Shown in pieces: positions 5,098-7,101 of a DNA stretch of 7,101 bases. The position numbers and the translations under genes were made by a program. The first letter of the stretch is position 1, and every line of letters begins with the position of its first letter. The stretch is from Microcaldota archaeon (GTDB lineage: Archaea > Micrarchaeota > Micrarchaeia > Norongarragalinales > UBA97): contig JACRGG010000094.1 in assembly GCA_016217775.1 (NCBI GenBank), positions 1-7,101 on the forward strand. Reading direction: 5' to 3'. The notes below the pieces were generated by a model. The model worked only from the letters and a program-made list of their open reading frames with translations. It was not told the origin of the DNA and searched no databases.

Positions 5098-6048
5098 ATG
5101 GACAAGAAGGTTTTGGAGCGCCACTTGGTGCAATTGTTTTGCTTTCTCGGCTCGCTGTTGATTGCGTTCACCTCAAACCCCGTCGGGTTCGCCCTCGCCG
5201 GCTTTTCATTGCTCATTAGCGCCGCGTATTTTCTCGCGCCGCAAATACACAAAATCGTCGGGGCGAAAGCCGTGCGGCGCAAGAAATTAGTTGACAAAAG
5301 CGATTGGCCCGCCTTCGCAGTCCTCTTGGCCGCACTCACTCTTTACGTGCTTACTCAAAACGCCTTGTTTGGCTTAGTTGTGTTCATAACATTGCTTTAC
5401 TTGCTTCTCGCCGACATTATTCCAAAAAGCTTCGACCAGAAAACCATTCAAGGCACTTGCATTGAATTGTCTTACGCGCTTTCAAAAGCCCTGCTCGTTT
5501 GGTTTGCGGTAATCTTATTGCTCCAAACTAATTACCCGCTTGATGTCGTCACCAGCTGCTCGATGGTTCCTTCTTTAGAGCGCGGGGATATGATTGTCTT
5601 GCAAGGCGGGAGCATCAAAGCGCCGACAGTCGAGTTTAATTCATCTGTTGAGGAGTTGCTGAAAAGCGCTAGCGTGTACAAGAACTCGTGCCGCGTTTCT
5701 TACGAGGGAAAAACTGGCGTGGACTCGTGCACCGGCATATTGAGCATCGGGGGGAAAAACTTTACTCCAAATACTTCAAACGACGTGATAGTCTACGAGC
5801 CCAACCCGCGCATTGAGGACTTGATTATCCACCGCGTAGTCGCAGTCGCGAAAAACGCCACTAATTCCTATTACTTCACCAAGGGCGACAACAACCCCTC
5901 GCTGGATCAAGAATCCGTGATTGCGCCGACTCCGGCGGACAAAGTGCGCGGGAAAGTATTGTTCCGCATTCCCTACGCGGGCTACCTGAAACTATTCTTG
6001 TACCTTCAATTCAACGCGCCCAAAGCCTGCTCGTACAAACTGGGTTGA
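5098..6048 (+). CDS. sec11: Signal peptidase I, archaeal/ER (S26B) type, with a multi-span N-terminal extension
   Basis: Membrane protease that removes signal peptides from exported proteins on the outer face of the membrane. With the ATG at 5098 it has 316 aa, longer than many archaeal enzymes. About four hydrophobic spans come first (near 9-28, 29-50, 69-88, 90-108), then one just before the catalytic domain (128-144). Catalytic motifs: CSMVPSLERGDMIV with the nucleophile S155; LIIHRVVAV with H245 in place of the Lys of bacterial enzymes, as in Sec11/S26B; and KGDNNPSLD with D264 and D270. A hydrophobic stretch near the C-terminus (about 293-306) could be a last span. An insert of about 55 residues between the Ser and His boxes holds C198 and C211, which could form an external disulfide. 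The start is set by the TATA box at 5059-5069; the TTG at 5068 is rejected. It probably forms its own transcription unit. Confidence 0.87.
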   Translation: MDKKVLERHLVQLFCFLGSLLIAFTSNPVGFALAGFSLLISAAYFLAPQIHKIVGAKAVRRKKLVDKSDWPAFAVLLAALTLYVLTQNALFGLVVFITLLYLLLADIIPKSFDQKTIQGTCIELSYALSKALLVWFAVILLLQTNYPLDVVTSCSMVPSLERGDMIVLQGGSIKAPTVEFNSSVEELLKSASVYKNSCRVSYEGKTGVDSCTGILSIGGKNFTPNTSNDVIVYEPNPRIEDLIIHRVVAVAKNATNSYYFTKGDNNPSLDQESVIAPTPADKVRGKVLFRIPYAGYLKLFLYLQFNAPKACSYKLG

Positions 6049-6100
6049 CCAGTGCTCTTCCAATACGTTTAAAGCGTTTTCTTTCCCTAAGTTAAAACGG

Positions 6101-6110
6101 GTTTTTAAGG
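6101..6110 (+). promoter_or_regulatory. Likely TATA box of the PCNA gene
   Basis: GTTTTTAAGG, preceded by a purine-containing GTTAAAACGG stretch. Start would fall near 6131, giving a leader of about 35 bases that carries the SD GGGAGTG at 6151-6157. Confidence 0.4.
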
Positions 6111-6167
6111 CTGAAACAAATTTAGTTAAAGTGTTTTTGGTTAAGGCAAAGGGAGTGTAATGTTGTT

Positions 6168-6905
6168 ATGGAGTTTACTATTGAAGCGCGCGTGTTCAAG
6201 CAGTGCATTGACGCGGTAGTCAATTTGGTTGACGAGGGCCAGTTCGAGTTCTCAAAAGCCGGCCTGCACTTGCGCACTATGGACCCGAGCCAAATCGCGA
6301 TGATTGACTTTACTATGCCCTCCGAGGCTTTCGAGAAGTTCGACAGCGTTGACTTGACCGTCGGCGTAAACTTAGTCGATTTTTCAAAAATCCTATCGCG
6401 TGCGAGGCCCGACGAGAAGCTCACCGTGATTTTCGAGGAAGCCGAGTCGAAGTTCTCCCTTGAATTTCGCGGAGAGGGAAAAAGAACGTTTAAAATGCCG
6501 GTGCTCGACTTGGGGACTAGCTCGCCGAAAGAGCCGAAAATCGTTTTCGACTCGACGGTTAGAATCAAGGGCGGTTACTTAAAGGAAATGCTTAAGGACG
6601 CTGGGCTTCTCTCCTCGCACGTGGTTCTAAGCGCTAAAGACGAGAGTTTTTTTGTCGAAGCCCACGGCGACTCGGGGGATTTGAACATCGAGGCGAAAAA
6701 AGGCCCGTCGGTAGCCGAGATTAAGTCAAGCTCGGACTCGCGCGCGATGTTCCCGTTTGAGTACCTAGACGACATTTCGCGAGCGTGCCCCGACGACGAG
6801 CTGCTCGAGATTCACTTGAAGGCCGACGCGCCGGTTAAAGTGGCTTACTCGATTAACAAATCCAAGCTCTCGTACTACCTCGCGCCAAGAGTCGAGAACG
6901 CGTAG
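6168..6905 (+). CDS. pcn: DNA polymerase sliding clamp (PCNA)
   Basis: Forms a ring around DNA that tethers replicative polymerases, FEN1, ligase and other partners. 245 aa, the standard archaeal length. The N-terminal clamp domain shows the opening strand MEFTIEARVFKQCIDAVVNLV, then GLHLRTMDPSQIAMIDFTMP (32-51), which matches the conserved family segment almost word for word. The second clamp domain covers about residues 125-245, with the interdomain linker near 117-125 (LGTSSPKEP). It ends with SYYLAPRVENA, matching the conserved YYLAPRV tail that helps form the partner-binding pocket. The ATG at 6168 is fixed by the SD GGGAGTG ten bases upstream and by homology at the first residue. Codon use is strongly G/C-ending in many positions, in keeping with a well-expressed core gene. 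A long T-rich terminator follows at once. Confidence 0.97.
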   Translation: MEFTIEARVFKQCIDAVVNLVDEGQFEFSKAGLHLRTMDPSQIAMIDFTMPSEAFEKFDSVDLTVGVNLVDFSKILSRARPDEKLTVIFEEAESKFSLEFRGEGKRTFKMPVLDLGTSSPKEPKIVFDSTVRIKGGYLKEMLKDAGLLSSHVVLSAKDESFFVEAHGDSGDLNIEAKKGPSVAEIKSSSDSRAMFPFEYLDDISRACPDDELLEIHLKADAPVKVAYSINKSKLSYYLAPRVENA

Positions 6906-6978
6906 TTTCTCCACCTACTTCTTTTCTTTGTTTTTTTCCTCTTTTCTTTAATTTCCCTTTTTTTCAGTTTTTTTTCTA
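6906..6978 (+). terminator. Long T-rich terminator after pcn
   Basis: Begins right after the TAG and is almost all pyrimidine, with repeated T runs, including seven at 6931-6937, seven at 6958-6964 and eight at 6968-6975. There is no stem-loop. This is the typical U-tract type of archaeal termination. Repeated tracts suggest a strong stop, insulating the next promoter. Confidence 0.7.
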
Positions 6979-7027
6979 CCAATTCATTTCGCCCTAGCCG
7001 CTGAATTGCTTGAAAGAATGCGGGTAA

Positions 7028-7043
7028 GGAAAATCTTTATAAG
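7028..7043 (+). promoter_or_regulatory. Strong BRE/TATA promoter of the partial gene at the right edge
   Basis: A purine-rich BRE-like stretch (GGAAAAT) runs directly into CTTTATAAG. The TATA centre near 7039 predicts a start at about 7064-7067, essentially on the A of the ATG at 7067, so the message is probably leaderless. No SD is present, which agrees. Confidence 0.65.
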
Positions 7044-7059
7044 TAAGTTTTTTCTTACT
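7042..7059. promoter_or_regulatory. Perfect inverted repeat between TATA box and start, likely operator
   Basis: AGTAAG (7042-7047), six T (7048-7053), CTTACT (7054-7059). It begins at the edge of the TATA box and ends some 5-8 bases before the expected start site. A repressor bound here would block polymerase recruitment. A hairpin in RNA is unlikely, since the repeat lies upstream of the predicted transcript start. Confidence 0.5.
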
Positions 7060-7066
7060 ATTGGGT

Positions 7067-7101
7067 ATGGCTGAATTGACATCAGTGACAATAAGCAGCA
7101 A
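7067..7101 (+). CDS. Start of an unidentified gene, cut by the window edge
   Basis: Only 11 complete codons are visible: MAELTSVTISS. The start is supported by the promoter geometry. A short polar N-terminus followed by a TSVTIS strand is the kind of opening seen in ribbon-helix-helix DNA-binding proteins, and the operator-like repeat in front would suit an autoregulated repressor, but 11 residues are far too few to identify a family. Confidence 0.6.
   Translation, partial: MAELTSVTISS

Noticed and set aside
6122..6775. Minus-strand ORFs of 66 and 148 codons opposite pcn
   Set aside because: Antisense to a near-certain PCNA gene; no independent support.
7018..7074. Short 18-codon frame starting ATGCGGGTAAGG
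   Set aside because: It crosses the TATA box and operator-like repeat of the next gene and has no SD or promoter.
1..7101. CRISPR array, tRNA, rRNA or replication-origin repeats
   Set aside because: No regularly spaced repeats, cloverleaf-type segments or repeated origin boxes were seen. pcn can lie near origins in some archaea, but nothing here supports one.

Overview
The window is archaeal chromosomal DNA. Four genes on the right belong to archaeal information processing or secretion: the exosome RNA-binding subunit Csl4, the RNA polymerase subunit Rpo11/RpoL, a signal peptidase I with the archaeal/ER-type Ser-His active site, and the sliding clamp PCNA. Several genes are preceded by TATA-like boxes at distances that imply short-leader or leaderless transcripts. 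Poly-T tracts follow the genes on the right. A small-genome (perhaps DPANN-type) archaeon would fit, but nothing here fixes the lineage.

Left part (1-3078): a Gfo/Idh/MocA-type oxidoreductase reads rightward and a radical SAM protein reads leftward, so they converge. Between them sits a 711-bp, internally deleted IS66-family element at 1116-1826. Its ends are 20-bp inverted repeats with one mismatch, and it is bracketed by a perfect 8-bp duplication (GAAAGTAG). Its only ORF joins the N-terminus of an IS66 transposase to the C-terminus, so the two catalytic Asp residues are lost. The element landed in the last codons of the oxidoreductase gene; the original ending can be read directly from the far side. 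To the eye this half is richer in A/T-ending codons than the right half.

Middle (3162-4201): a SpoIIM-like polytopic membrane protein on the minus strand, then a 182-bp divergent promoter region. Right part (4208-6905): csl4 and rpoL form a tight two-gene operon with a strong Shine-Dalgarno (SD) sequence at the junction. The signal peptidase gene and pcn follow, each with its own apparent promoter.

After pcn comes a long T-rich terminator. The window then ends with a very clear BRE/TATA promoter, a perfect AGTAAG-T6-CTTACT inverted repeat placed like an operator, and the first 11 codons of another gene.

I see no CRISPR array, rRNA or tRNA gene, and no complete novel defence system. The best-supported unusual item is the non-autonomous IS66 derivative and its effect on the host gene.
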